Positions 23,570-31,843 are shown, counted from the stretch's first letter. The stretch: 64,000 nt of DNA from Streptomyces sp. NBC_00659 (GCF_036226925.1 NZ_CP109031.1:744001-808000); one strand, 5' to 3'. Made by a program: numbers and translations. The notes: generated by a model not told the origin, from the sequence alone.

Positions 23570-24570
23570 ATCGCCGTCTCCCTCCGGAACCGGGCCCGCA
23601 CGTCACGCAGAGCGTTCCGCGCCTTCTGCAACGGGGTCGGCGGCAGGGTGCGCAGCGCGCCCCGCGAGTAGTACCGCTCGACGTAGAACTGGATGACGGA
23701 CACGACGCTGGTGAGGATCAGATACCAGGCGGTGGCCACGAGGAGCAGCGGCACGATGTCGCCGGGGTAGGTGCTGCCCATGCTCTGCACCGAGCCGAAC
23801 AGGTCCAGCAGGGACACGTAGAAGACCAGCGAGGTGCCCTTGATCAGGCCGATCAGCTGGTTCACGTAGTTGGGGGTGATGGAGCGCAGTGCCTGCGGGA
23901 AGACGATCTTCGCGAACTGGTACCGCTTCGGCAGTCCCAGGGCGGAGGCCGCCTCGTGCTGGCCCTGGTCGACGGAGAGAACGCCGCCGCGTACCACTTC
24001 GGAGGCGTACGCCGCTTCGTTCAGGCTCAGTCCTACGACGGCGACGGCCATGTCGGTGGCCAGGCGGGACTCGTCGAAGGTGAAGAAGGCCGGCCCGAAC
24101 GGAACGCCCACGCTCAACGTCTGGTACAGCGCGCTGAAGTTGTAGAGGAACAGCAGGACCACGATCAGCGGCACCGACCGGAACAGCCAGGTGTAGACCC
24201 AGCTCACCGCGCGCAGCACCGGGCTCCGGGAGAGCCTGGCCAGAGCCAGCACGATACCGCCGAGAAGGCCCAGCACGGCGCTGTAGAGGGCCACTTCGAG
24301 GGTGATGAGCAGGCCGTCGAGAATGGTGGGGCGGAAGAACCAGTACTGGAACCGATCCCACTGGTAGAAGGGGTTGGTCACCAGGCCGTGGGCGATCTGG
24401 GCGGCCAGCACGAGCACGACGGCCGTGATGATCCAGCGGCCGGGACGCCGGAGCGGAAGGACCCGCTGGGCCGCCAGAGGCTTGGGCGCGGCGGGGAAGT
24501 CGGTACGGGGGATCGCCTCGGCGGGCGTCGCTGTTCCCAAGGACACAGCGCTGCCGGGAGGTTGACTCAT
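23566..24570 (-). CDS. Amino-acid ABC transporter permease
   Basis: Permease of the His/Glu/Gln/Arg class, 334 residues. A cytosolic N-terminus of about 50 residues precedes five or six membrane helices. The family's first conserved segment [20 protein letters not shown] and the EAA loop [20 protein letters not shown] are clear. The ATG at 24570 is chosen, with GGAGCTCTCC immediately upstream. The longer frame lacks a ribosome site. It is the first structural gene behind leader peptide 3, 195 bases downstream of the peptide's stop. Confidence 0.9.
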   Translation of the reverse strand: MSQPPGSAVSLGTATPAEAIPRTDFPAAPKPLAAQRVLPLRRPGRWIITAVVLVLAAQIAHGLVTNPFYQWDRFQYWFFRPTILDGLLITLEVALYSAVLGLLGGIVLALARLSRSPVLRAVSWVYTWLFRSVPLIVVLLFLYNFSALYQTLSVGVPFGPAFFTFDESRLATDMAVAVVGLSLNEAAYASEVVRGGVLSVDQGQHEAASALGLPKRYQFAKIVFPQALRSITPNYVNQLIGLIKGTSLVFYVSLLDLFGSVQSMGSTYPGDIVPLLLVATAWYLILTSVVSVIQFYVERYYSRGALRTLPPTPLQKARNALRDVRARFRRETAI

Positions 24571-24707
24571 GGAGAGCTCCAGCGGATTCGGACACCCCGG
24601 ACCACGGAGCGGCAGCGCCAAGCCGAGCGGGACGGCTCAGTACGCGGCGAGGCGCGGGCACACGTGGAACGGGGGCTGGACGGGAAAGGACACACCGCGA
24701 CAGCGGT

Positions 24708-24773
24708 GGTCGTCGAAGACTCGAAGAGCCGTCAGCCCCTGGTCGTCAAAGACCCGAAGAGGCGGTCAGCCCC
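24708..24773 (-). repeat. Tandem 33-bp repeat at the end of leader peptide 3
   Basis: Two adjacent 33-base units (24708-24740 and 24741-24773) differ at only a few positions. On the minus strand each contains GGGGCTGAC, then a CTCTTCG-type core, then GACGACC. The first copy on the transcript contains the leader peptide's own TGA, and the second repeats that context downstream. The duplication therefore copies the terminal, probably structural, part of the leader into the region before the permease. Confidence 0.75.
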
Positions 24774-24912
24774 GGCTGAGGGAGCGACACATGCCCGTAC
24801 AGAGGGCGCTGTTGACGCGCAGCAGGTCCACGGAGCGGTCGGCGCACAGCACATCGCTGCCGAGGCGCCGCCATGCGGCCGTCCCGTCAGCTGTGTGCAT
24901 CGCCGTCACCAT
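24766..24912 (-). CDS. Cys-containing leader peptide, cystine-type transporter operon (leader 3)
   Basis: A 48-residue peptide starting MVTAMHTADG. It carries RSVDLLRVNSALCTGMCR near its end, the same V-D-L-x-R-x-x-S-A-L-C signature as leaders 1 and 2. Cys codons are at positions 23, 38 and 42. The ATG at 24912 has GGAG five bases upstream. A second ATG at 24900 is possible. A strong promoter lies 38 bases before it. The likely role is cysteine-sensitive attenuation of the transporter operon. Confidence 0.78.
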   Translation of the reverse strand: MVTAMHTADGTAAWRRLGSDVLCADRSVDLLRVNSALCTGMCRSLSRG

Positions 24913-24950
24913 TTCTACTCCGGCCGAAAAGGCATCCTGTGGTGGGCCGC

Positions 24951-24980
24951 AGGTTAGGCCCGCCCCGAAAACAATGTCAA
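24951..24980 (-). promoter_or_regulatory. Promoter for leader peptide 3 and the transporter operon
   Basis: On the minus strand TTGACA (24975-24980) and TAACCT (24951-24956) are separated by 18 bases, a good match to the major vegetative sigma consensus. Just upstream lies a GGTG-GT-CACC inverted repeat (about 24986-24995) that could be an operator. It resembles the GGTGTC/GACACC halves at 3.9 kb only loosely. Confidence 0.65.
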
Positions 24981-25238
24981 TGCGGGTGACCACCAGGTGA
25001 GACCGCGCGTGCGGCCTCCTTGACGGCACAACAGGGCGCACCGAGACTGGCATGGACGGTCACGATTGTCAGCGCCCACGGTGCGGGTCAGCCCGCTCCG
25101 TCGGTCATCGGCCCCGGCCCGCTGACAGGCAACCCTTCCACCGCGACGGGGTGCCCCGGGTGACGACCGGGTCCCGCCGGTGCGGCGGGGCAAGCGTGGT
25201 CTCGCGTCTCGCGAGCCCCGGAGTCGGGACCGGTGGGA

Positions 25239-25304
25239 ATGCCAAGGAACGGCTTGACGAGGCGCCTGCACATCGATCTGTTGCGTGTCTCCAGCGCTTA
25301 CTGA
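25239..25304 (+). CDS. Leader peptide upstream of the GST-fold gene (leader 4, no Cys)
   Basis: A 21-residue frame, MPRNGLTRRLHIDLLRVSSAY, then TGA. The I-D-L-x-R-V-x-S-A core is the same as in the other three leaders, but the ending is Tyr instead of Leu-Cys-Arg and there is no Cys codon at all. It lies 111 bases upstream of the GST-fold gene, and a hairpin begins 7 bases after its stop. A weak GGTGGGA precedes the ATG. If it works by stalling, the signal cannot be a Cys codon. It may respond through the peptide itself or be a decaying copy. Confidence 0.72.
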   Translation: MPRNGLTRRLHIDLLRVSSAY

Positions 25305-25311
25305 TCCGCTG

Positions 25312-25334
25312 CCGGTCCGTGCGATCCGGACCGG
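25312..25334 (+). terminator. Attenuator-like hairpin after leader peptide 4
   Basis: CCGGTCCG (25312-25319) pairs with CGGACCGG (25327-25334) around a seven-base loop, seven bases after the leader stop. A ribosome halted at the end of the peptide would cover the left arm. Confidence 0.55.
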
Positions 25335-25415
25335 TGCGACCAGCGCAGTCAATCCGCATTCGGCCGCCGGTGCCCACAAAGCGGCGGTGGCTTCCTTCTT
25401 CCCCCAGGGAGAGTC

Positions 25416-26207
25416 ATGCCCGAGACAGCTTCGCGCACGTCCAGCACTGCCGACGCACGCCCCTGTGAGCAGATTTCGTTCCCCTCGGCCCTTCGCCTCC
25501 AGCCGGCGGCGACACCGTCCGTCCTCCCCCACCGCGTCGACAGCCGCATCGGTGTCGGTCTCGCCGGCGGCTTCTACCCGGCTCCACACCGCTACGAGCT
25601 GTATCTGTCGCGGAGTTGTCCGTTCTCGCTGCGTATCGCCATCACCCTCGAACTGCTCGGCCTGCGGGACTCGGTCGCCACCACGCTTCTGGCGGACCCC
25701 GCGCGGACACCCGACGCCTTCGCCTCACTGCGCCGCGCCTACGAGGCCACCGAGTATCACTTCGACGGACCGCTCACCGCTCCCGCCCTGTGCGACCGGT
25801 GGAGCGGACGCATCGTCAGCAACCACCCGCCCGCCATCCTCCGCGATCTGGCCGGACTGTTCTCCGGTCACACCACGACGAGCCCCTCCGCGCTCTGCCC
25901 TCCGTCCCTCGCCGCCGACATCGAAGCCCTCCGCGATCTGCTCGACCGCGATGTCACCCCGTCCGCCCCGGCCTCGGAGCTCGCGGCCGCTCTGGATCTG
26001 CTGGACTGTCAACTCGCCGCGAGTTCCTACGTGTTGGGCGACTCCCTCACGGCGGCGGACGTGGACGTATGGACGGCTCTCACCGGGCTGGGCCCCTGCG
26101 ACGCCCTCCGCTCGCGTCCCCGGCTCCTGGACTACGTGCGCCGACTCGGCGATCACCCCGCCTTCCGGCACGGGTGTGACGCGGTGCCCCTGTCGGCGGA
26201 CGTCTGA
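25416..26207 (+). CDS. Glutathione S-transferase-fold protein (glutathionyl-hydroquinone reductase-like)
   Basis: Protein of 263 residues with a thioredoxin-like N-domain and an all-helical C-domain (SSYVLGDSLTAADVDVWTAL). The active-site segment LYLSRSCPFSLRIAITLELL resembles the CPW/CPF motif of omega-class and hydroquinone-type GSTs, with Cys as catalytic nucleophile. It is shorter than canonical hydroquinone reductases (about 320). Streptomyces use mycothiol in place of glutathione, so the co-substrate is probably another thiol. The leader peptide upstream puts it in the sulfur regulon. GGGAGAG precedes the ATG. Confidence 0.75.
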   Translation: MPETASRTSSTADARPCEQISFPSALRLQPAATPSVLPHRVDSRIGVGLAGGFYPAPHRYELYLSRSCPFSLRIAITLELLGLRDSVATTLLADPARTPDAFASLRRAYEATEYHFDGPLTAPALCDRWSGRIVSNHPPAILRDLAGLFSGHTTTSPSALCPPSLAADIEALRDLLDRDVTPSAPASELAAALDLLDCQLAASSYVLGDSLTAADVDVWTALTGLGPCDALRSRPRLLDYVRRLGDHPAFRHGCDAVPLSADV

Positions 26208-26266
26208 CGCTCCCGCCGGTACCGGGCCTGCCGGGCAGGCGGACGGTGCCTCGCGCGGACGGCGAA

Positions 26267-26293
26267 CGCCGGGCCGGAAACACCGGCCCGGCG
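26267..26293. terminator. Bidirectional terminator between convergent genes
   Basis: CGCCGGGCCGG (26267-26277) and CCGGCCCGGCG (26283-26293) form a perfect 11-bp stem with an AAACA loop. It lies between the stops of the GST-fold gene and the small minus-strand gene. Confidence 0.8.
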
Positions 26294-26303
26294 GCCGCGC
26301 GGA

Positions 26304-26576
26304 TCACTCGCGCGGAACCAGCAGAATGCTCACGCCCTTCAGGGTGGAGGCCCAGTGCCGGCCCTGTTCCAGGACCTCGCGCCCCGGTCCCATAATCTGC
26401 TCCTGGAGGAGCAGCGCCGACTCGCGGAGTTCCTCCCACGGCTCCGGTACCTCGAAGGCACGCCGGGACCGCTCCACGGAGCCGATCAGGGCCCGGCAGG
26501 CCGCCTCGACGTCCGCGACGTTCTGGCCGGCCGATCCGACACCCTCGAGCGACCAGGTCATCCATAGGCGGCCCAT
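26304..26576 (-). CDS. Small hypothetical protein
   Basis: A 90-residue protein of unknown function. Composition looks like a real soluble, mainly helical protein: VADVEAACRALIGSVERSRR and PWEELRESALLLQEQIMGPG could form amphipathic helices, and the end is STLKGVSILLVPRE. There are no Cys-rich or membrane segments apart from the single Cys in the first helix. The start is uncertain: ATGs at 26594, 26576 and 26561 are in frame. A terminator follows immediately. No family is recognised. Confidence 0.55.
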   Translation of the reverse strand: MGRLWMTWSLEGVGSAGQNVADVEAACRALIGSVERSRRAFEVPEPWEELRESALLLQEQIMGPGREVLEQGRHWASTLKGVSILLVPRE

Positions 26577-26997
26577 GGCATCACTCTGTCGCATCCCCGG
26601 ATACGACGCATGCCCGATGCCACCGCTCTCCGCCGCGGCTCTCCTCCCAGGCCGCCAGAAGCCGGACCAAGCCCTGCGTCCACGTGAAGCCGACGACGCC
26701 GGGCAACGCCTAGGGCAGACCCTGGCGACGGATCCACGACGGGCTCCGCAACCCGATCGGCCTACGCCTCGCCGGAACACGCGGCCGACCGGCGCGTAGG
26801 CAATCCCGGCGAAAGTCGTCTCCTCAGGGCGTGTCCCGTACCGCGCCGCGGCGTGTCCGCACTTCGATGTGGATTCCAGGGCCTCGCGAGCCGAGCGCCG
26901 GCAAGCCGCGGACCGGGCCGCCCCTCCCCCGTGCCCGCTTCCCGGCCGGCCCGGCGCACCCGTCACCCCACAGGACCCGGTCCAGGCAGGCACCATC
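26577..26997. other. Intergenic region upstream of the acyltransferase gene
   Basis: About 420 bases with no convincing gene. Frames here are Arg/Pro-rich and lack ribosome sites. It must hold the promoters of the small minus-strand gene and of the acyltransferase, but no strong -35/-10 pair was recognised. Confidence 0.4.
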
Positions 26998-28272
26998 ATG
27001 GAACCCGCACCTCCCGTTCCCCGGCCGCTGTCACACCGGCCGTCCCCGGCGTCAGGTCCACTCGCGCCCGGCGGCTCCACCGGTCCCCCGCGGCTGGGCT
27101 GGCTGGACGCCCTGCGCGGGCTCGCCGCGCTCCTCGTGGCGATCGACCATTCGTCGTACGCCTTCATGGCGGGGTTCCGTGAGCAGCTGCTGCCCCAGCT
27201 GAACATCGGCCGGTACGGCGTCATGGTGTTCTTCCTGGTGAGCGGCTACGTCGTCCCCGCCTCGCTCGAGCGCCGCGGCTGTGTGAGGACCTTCTGGATC
27301 GGGCGGGCCTTTCGCGTCTACCCGCTGTGGGCCGCCGTGGTGGGCTCGGTCCTCGCGCTGGATCTGCTGGGCGTCGCGCATCTGGGCGCTCGCTTCGACG
27401 GGCGGAATCCCGTCACGGTGGCCGTCGCGCACGTCACCCTGCTCCAGGAACTGCTGGGGACACCGAGTGTCGTCCTCGTCCTGTGGACGCTGTCGTACGA
27501 GCTGGCGTTCTACCTGCTGGTCGTCGCCCTGTTCACGGTCCGGCTGCACCGGCGCTCGGCGACGGTCGCGGTGGCTCTGGGAGCGCTGGCCGCCGTGAGC
27601 GCGACGGCGGCGTTCGTGCCGCAGGCGTCGGCGCTCTCCTCCGCGATCGGTACCGGCCCGCTCGTCGCGCTCACCACGACGGCGCTGGCGTTCGCCGTCC
27701 TCTGCGGGAGTTCCACGATGTCCGCGCTGCGTGTGCCGGGGGCCGTGGCGGGAGGCGTCCTCGCGCTGGTCCTGGTCCCCTTCAACGGCACCGTTCCCCT
27801 CTGGGAAGGCCTGGTGATCCTGGCCGTGATATTCCTCGGTACCGCCGTCCGGCGGGCGGAAAGCGGGGAGATCACCTGGCCGTGCGCGGCCCGCGCCGCC
27901 GCCGTCGTGCTGATCTGCGCCGTGGGCTGTGCGTACGAGCACGGCGCGGCGGCCCACTTCGCACGGCGCGGCTGGATCACCGCGTTCCTGCTGGCCGTAC
28001 TCACCTTCGGCGTGGCCCTCGCGCTGCGCCGCCGGAGATTTCCGCGCGCGCTGACCTGGCTGGGGACGGTCAGCTACTCGGTGTACCTGGTGCATCCGGC
28101 CCTGCTGGCGGTGAGCGACAGTGTGCTCGGCCGGCACCGCCGCGACAGTCCCGTACTCGAAGCGGCGTTCCTCGCCGTGCTGCTGCCGTTGGCAGCGCTG
28201 ACCCATCACCTCGTCGAGGTGCCGGGTCAGGCCCTGGGCCGGAAACGGATCCGCCGCATGCGGTCGACGTGA
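26998..28272 (+). CDS. Acyltransferase family 3 membrane protein (OafA/YrhL type)
   Basis: Integral membrane acyltransferase of 424 residues with about ten helices. The family opens with RLGWLDALRGLAALLVAIDH (catalytic His in DH), then VMVFFLVSGYVV and the Arg-rich loop TFWIGRAFRVYPLW, all conserved in acyltransferase 3. A late YSVYLVHPAL motif completes the family pattern. Such proteins O-acylate glycans, antibiotics or peptidoglycan at the membrane. The acceptor cannot be inferred, and the gene stands alone. The first 30 residues are a Pro-rich cytosolic tail. Confidence 0.87.
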   Translation: MEPAPPVPRPLSHRPSPASGPLAPGGSTGPPRLGWLDALRGLAALLVAIDHSSYAFMAGFREQLLPQLNIGRYGVMVFFLVSGYVVPASLERRGCVRTFWIGRAFRVYPLWAAVVGSVLALDLLGVAHLGARFDGRNPVTVAVAHVTLLQELLGTPSVVLVLWTLSYELAFYLLVVALFTVRLHRRSATVAVALGALAAVSATAAFVPQASALSSAIGTGPLVALTTTALAFAVLCGSSTMSALRVPGAVAGGVLALVLVPFNGTVPLWEGLVILAVIFLGTAVRRAESGEITWPCAARAAAVVLICAVGCAYEHGAAAHFARRGWITAFLLAVLTFGVALALRRRRFPRALTWLGTVSYSVYLVHPALLAVSDSVLGRHRRDSPVLEAAFLAVLLPLAALTHHLVEVPGQALGRKRIRRMRST

Positions 28273-28380
28273 CCCCGTCCACGCGCGGCCCGCAGGAGAG
28301 ATCTCCGGGGAACGGGCGGCAACCTTTTCGCTTCCGGCGGCCACTGATCGACACATCACCGGCTCGATCCTCCGAACGGA

Positions 28381-29343
28381 ATGCGCATGAAGGAAACGAG
28401 GCAGGCCGCGCGACGGCGTGCACGTCGGCGGACGCTGTGGGCGCTCACTCCGGTCGCTCTGGTCGCGGCCGGTGCCCTGGTCTGTCTGACCGTGGCGTTC
28501 CGGCCCGGCCACCGGGCCGACACGGGACACCCGGCGGCCTCGACCGCCGCCGGTTCCCTGGGGACCGCGGCTCCCGGCCGGGAGTCCTCGGCCGGATCGG
28601 CGTCCCCCACCGTGACCCGGCCGCCCGGCTCGGCAGTCTCCCCGACCGAGACGGCCCGCCCCTCCACGGCGTCGGCGCGGCCCTCGGCCCCGGACGCCTC
28701 CCGGACCACGGCGACGACGGCCTCGTTGGCGGGACGGATCCGCCCGGGGGTCGGATACCGGGGAGTGGCGACCACGTACGACGCCGGAACCGGCGACGGC
28801 GCCTGCTCCTACGGTCCGAGCGGCGATCTCATGACGGCGGCGATGAACCACACGGACTACGAGACGTCCAAGGCGTGCGGGGCCTACGTACTGGTGCGCG
28901 CGGCCGGCGGCGCGACCGTCACGGTCCGGATCACCAACGAATGCCCGACGGGCTGCGCCCCCGGGCAGCTCGACCTCAGCGCACAGGCGTTCGCCCGGCT
29001 CGCGAACCCCGCGGCCGGCCGGATCCCTATCACGTGGAAGCTGCTGAGCCCCGGCGATTCCGGCACGGTCGCGCTCCGCTACAAGACCGGGTCCAGCCGC
29101 TATTGGTGCGCGGTCCAGGTGATCGGCCACCGGAATCCGGTGGCCCGGCTGGAACTGCGAGCCGACGGCGGATGGCGGCGGCTGCCTCGCACCGACTACA
29201 ACTACTTCCTCGCCGAGGACGGCGGCGGGTGCGGGGTCACGATCAGGATCACCGACATCTACGGTGAACGCCTGACCGTCGACGGCATCGCGGTGCGCCC
29301 CGGCTCCGCGCAGACGACCCGGCTCCAGTTCGCCCGGCACTGA
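28381..29343 (+). CDS. Secreted or membrane-anchored bacterial expansin-like protein
   Basis: Protein of 320 residues. An Arg-rich start and one hydrophobic segment (about residues 20-40) act as signal or anchor, followed by a Ser/Thr/Pro-rich linker of about 75 residues. A double-psi beta-barrel domain follows (GVATTYDAGTGDGACSYG, then VTVRITNECPTGC, then GQLDLSAQAFARLAN, which holds the key Asp), and then a C-terminal CBM63-like domain (YWCAVQVIGHRNPVARLELR). This is the two-domain layout of EXLX1/YoaJ, which loosens cellulose or peptidoglycan without hydrolysis. It would act outside the cell, on plant or own wall. The start could also be the ATG at 28387. Confidence 0.88.
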   Translation: MRMKETRQAARRRARRRTLWALTPVALVAAGALVCLTVAFRPGHRADTGHPAASTAAGSLGTAAPGRESSAGSASPTVTRPPGSAVSPTETARPSTASARPSAPDASRTTATTASLAGRIRPGVGYRGVATTYDAGTGDGACSYGPSGDLMTAAMNHTDYETSKACGAYVLVRAAGGATVTVRITNECPTGCAPGQLDLSAQAFARLANPAAGRIPITWKLLSPGDSGTVALRYKTGSSRYWCAVQVIGHRNPVARLELRADGGWRRLPRTDYNYFLAEDGGGCGVTIRITDIYGERLTVDGIAVRPGSAQTTRLQFARH

Positions 29344-29404
29344 GGAGTGCGCCCCGTCGCACGCAGGGGCACATCCGAGGTGAAGACGTCCTCGCCGGGA
29401 CTGC

Positions 29405-30643
29405 CTACTCCGCGCCCCTGCCGCAGCGCACACCCGCGGCAGGCGGCCGGGGCGGGGAGGGAACGGTGACGGAGCCACCGCCCGCGGCCACCGCCGACGC
29501 CGGCTCGACGGAGGCCGGCATGCGGAGCAGCAGCAGGGCCGCGTCGTCGTGCAGCCGGCCGCCCACATGGGCCTGGAGCTCGGCGTCGAGCGCGGCGAGC
29601 GTGGAGGCCGGCTCGTCGGACACGTTCCGTGCCAGCCCTTCCGCGAGCGCGTAGAACTCCCGGCCGTGATCGCGGGCCTCGGTGACGCCGTCGGTGTACA
29701 GCAGCAGCTGATCGCCGTCGGCGAGCGGCAGCACCTGGAGGCTCGGGGTCTCCCCCGTCAGGGCCCGCAGCCCGAGCGGCGGTGCGGGATTGACGGGGTC
29801 GACCGACGCGACGCTCCCGGACGCGCGGACATGCAGCGGAGGCGCGTGTCCGCAGTTGACGACCTCCAGCCGGCCCGGTTCCGGGTACCCGGCGACCACA
29901 GCGGTCACGAAGTCGTCGTAGTCCAGGTTGCGCGCCAGACTCCGCTCGATCCGGGCGACGACGGTGAGGAGATCGGGCTCGTCGTAGGCCGCCTCACGGA
30001 AGACACCGAGCACGAGCGCGGCCATGCCCACGGCCGGCAGCCCCTTGCCCCGGACATCGCCGATGATCATGCGCACCCCGTACGGCGTGGGCACCAGCGC
30101 GTAGAGATCCCCACCGATCCGGGCCTCGGCCGCGGCGGCGCTGTAGCGGACGGCCACCTGGAACGGTCCGACACTCGACGGTATGGGCGCGAGCAGAGCG
30201 TGCTGGGCGGCCTCCGCGACGGAGCGGACGGCCGCGAGGACCCGCTCCCGGCGCCAGCGCAGCGCGCTGGCCAGGGCGCTCGCCAGCGTGACGGCCGCCA
30301 GGGCGGACAGGACGGCCATGAGCTCGGCACCCGGAACGCCGTCCCGGATGCCGAGCACCGCGCTCAGCGCCGCGGCCAGCAGACCGACGCACAGAACTCC
30401 GAACGGCCGGCTGGTGGTGGCGGCCAGCGCGGGTCCCGCGGCCAGCAGCGGCAGCCAGATCATCCCCGCTCCCCCGGCCAGGTCGACGAGCACGATGGCA
30501 CCGACGACCAGTAAAGGGAGCACTGGGGTGCCGAAGGCGAGATGGGCGGCGCGCTTGCGGGCCGCCGCGCCGGAACCGACACCTCGGTTCCTGAACGTCC
30601 GCTTCGGCCGGCGCTCGCTACCGTGCTCTCGGGCGTGACTCAT
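29405..30643 (-). CDS. Membrane PP2C-type (SpoIIE) serine/threonine phosphatase
   Basis: Protein of 412 residues. After a basic N-terminus, four or so membrane helices span about residues 38-120. A coiled linker leads to a SpoIIE/RsbU-type PP2C domain with metal-binding Asp residues in ARIGGDLYALV and IIGDVRGKGLPA, VVNCGHAPPL, LLLYTDGVTEARD and HDDAALLLL. Such phosphatases dephosphorylate anti-anti-sigma factors in partner-switching networks. An RsbW-like ATPase is encoded at 40.8 kb but there is no evidence of pairing. The C-terminal 30 residues are Pro/Ala-rich. Confidence 0.9.
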   Translation of the reverse strand: MSHAREHGSERRPKRTFRNRGVGSGAAARKRAAHLAFGTPVLPLLVVGAIVLVDLAGGAGMIWLPLLAAGPALAATTSRPFGVLCVGLLAAALSAVLGIRDGVPGAELMAVLSALAAVTLASALASALRWRRERVLAAVRSVAEAAQHALLAPIPSSVGPFQVAVRYSAAAAEARIGGDLYALVPTPYGVRMIIGDVRGKGLPAVGMAALVLGVFREAAYDEPDLLTVVARIERSLARNLDYDDFVTAVVAGYPEPGRLEVVNCGHAPPLHVRASGSVASVDPVNPAPPLGLRALTGETPSLQVLPLADGDQLLLYTDGVTEARDHGREFYALAEGLARNVSDEPASTLAALDAELQAHVGGRLHDDAALLLLRMPASVEPASAVAAGGGSVTVPSPPRPPAAGVRCGRGAE

Positions 30644-30734
30644 GTTCGTCTGCAGTCCTCACCTGGATTCATCCCTGAAATGTCCGGTTGATCCAGGAAA
30701 GACGTTCGAGGCGTGATCCACAAGCACGGAGATT

Positions 30735-31493
30735 TCAGATAGTGAGCGACAGGCCTCTGGTCACCCGGTTCGCGGTCGGAATCAGCCGCGCCAGGACTTC
30801 GTCGAGCCGGGAAAGCCGCTCGGCGGGGAGCGAGACGCCGAGCGAGCCGAGCGTGTCCCCGCTGTAGACGGGAACGGCGACGCAGACCGTACCGAGGGCG
30901 TACTCCTCCAGGTCCGTGACGGCCGGGGCCACCGGCGACGAGGCCAGGTGGCGCAGCAGTTGCCGTCGGCTGGTGATGGTCCGCGGGGTGAGGTCGGCGA
31001 GGGTGTGCCGGGCGAGGTAGTCGTTGCGGGACTCCTCGTCCAGCTCCCGCAGTACGGACTTGCCCAGCGCGGTGGCGTGCCCGGCGTCCTCGAAGCCGAC
31101 CCACAGGTCGACCCGGGGCGTCCGGGGCCCGTCGACGATCTCGGCGACCCTGATCTCACCGTCCTCGTAGAAGGTGAGGTAGGCGGCCGAGGCGAGTTCG
31201 TCCCGCAGAGCGGCGAGCGTGGGACGGACGCGGCTGAGCAGCTCCTGCCCGCGACCCTGCGTCCGCAGCGTCTGCATCTTGTCGCCCAGGATGAACCCGC
31301 CGTCGTCGAGTTTGCGGATGTACCCGTCGTGGACGAGGGTCCGGAGCAGGTGATAGGCAGTGGCCAGCGGCAGCTCGGTCTCGCGCGCCAGCTGTTTGGC
31401 GGGCGCACCGTTCTCGTGCGCGCTCACCGCCTCCAGCAGGCGGAAGGCCCGCTGAACGGAAGTGATGAGCGTGGGCCCGTCGCGAGCTCCCAT
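30735..31493 (-). CDS. IclR family transcriptional regulator
   Basis: Regulator of 252 residues with an N-terminal winged helix (SVQRAFRLLEAVSA, LPLATAYHLLRTLVHDGYIRKLDDG) and a C-terminal IclR effector domain (GFEDAGHATALGKSVLRELD and YALGTVCVAVPVYSG). The ATG at 31493 is chosen because upstream sequence in frame is Pro/Arg-rich. The genes it controls are unclear. The nearest likely IclR target in Streptomyces terms, glpFK, lies 4 kb away on the other strand. The effector is probably a small carboxylic acid. Confidence 0.87.
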   Translation of the reverse strand: MGARDGPTLITSVQRAFRLLEAVSAHENGAPAKQLARETELPLATAYHLLRTLVHDGYIRKLDDGGFILGDKMQTLRTQGRGQELLSRVRPTLAALRDELASAAYLTFYEDGEIRVAEIVDGPRTPRVDLWVGFEDAGHATALGKSVLRELDEESRNDYLARHTLADLTPRTITSRRQLLRHLASSPVAPAVTDLEEYALGTVCVAVPVYSGDTLGSLGVSLPAERLSRLDEVLARLIPTANRVTRGLSLTI

Positions 31494-31800
31494 GCCACCA
31501 GAGTGCGCCGAGGTCACGGCACAGGCAAGGCGCCACCGGATCCGGCGATCGTCACGGTGAACGCCGGAACGCCCTCCCGGGCCTCCGGCCGCTGTTGCCG
31601 TCAGGACCGGCGGACGGGAGCCGAGGGCCGCCGAGGGACGAGGTAGGTTACTCGGGGTCACGGTCCCCACCGAGGGACGAGGCAGGGCACCCCCGCGCGC
31701 CCCGGGTCGCCACACATTCGCCGCCTCGACCACGGTCCATCGATTCCGGGACCGCCGATGATCCCCGGACCCGCCCGGGGGACGGCTGCCCCGGCAGGGG
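31494..31800. other. Intergenic region upstream of the IclR gene
   Basis: About 300 bases without a convincing gene. It contains a direct repeat of CCGAGGGACGAGG (about 31630-31643 and 31671-31682). It must hold the IclR promoter on the minus strand. No RNA gene was recognised. Confidence 0.4.
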
Positions 31801-31837
31801 CGCCGGTCCCGGGCGGGCGTCCCGCCCGGGACCGGCG
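31801..31837 (-). terminator. Very strong hairpin terminator after the MarR gene
   Basis: A perfect 17-bp stem, CGCCGGTCCCGGGCGGG (31801-31817) with 31821-31837, closed by a three-base loop. It lies seven bases beyond the stop codon of the MarR gene on the minus strand. Confidence 0.85.
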
Positions 31838-31843
31838 GCGGCT

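Noticed and set aside
27052..29568. 838-codon minus-strand frame
   Set aside because: Shadow of the acyltransferase and expansin genes on the plus strand.
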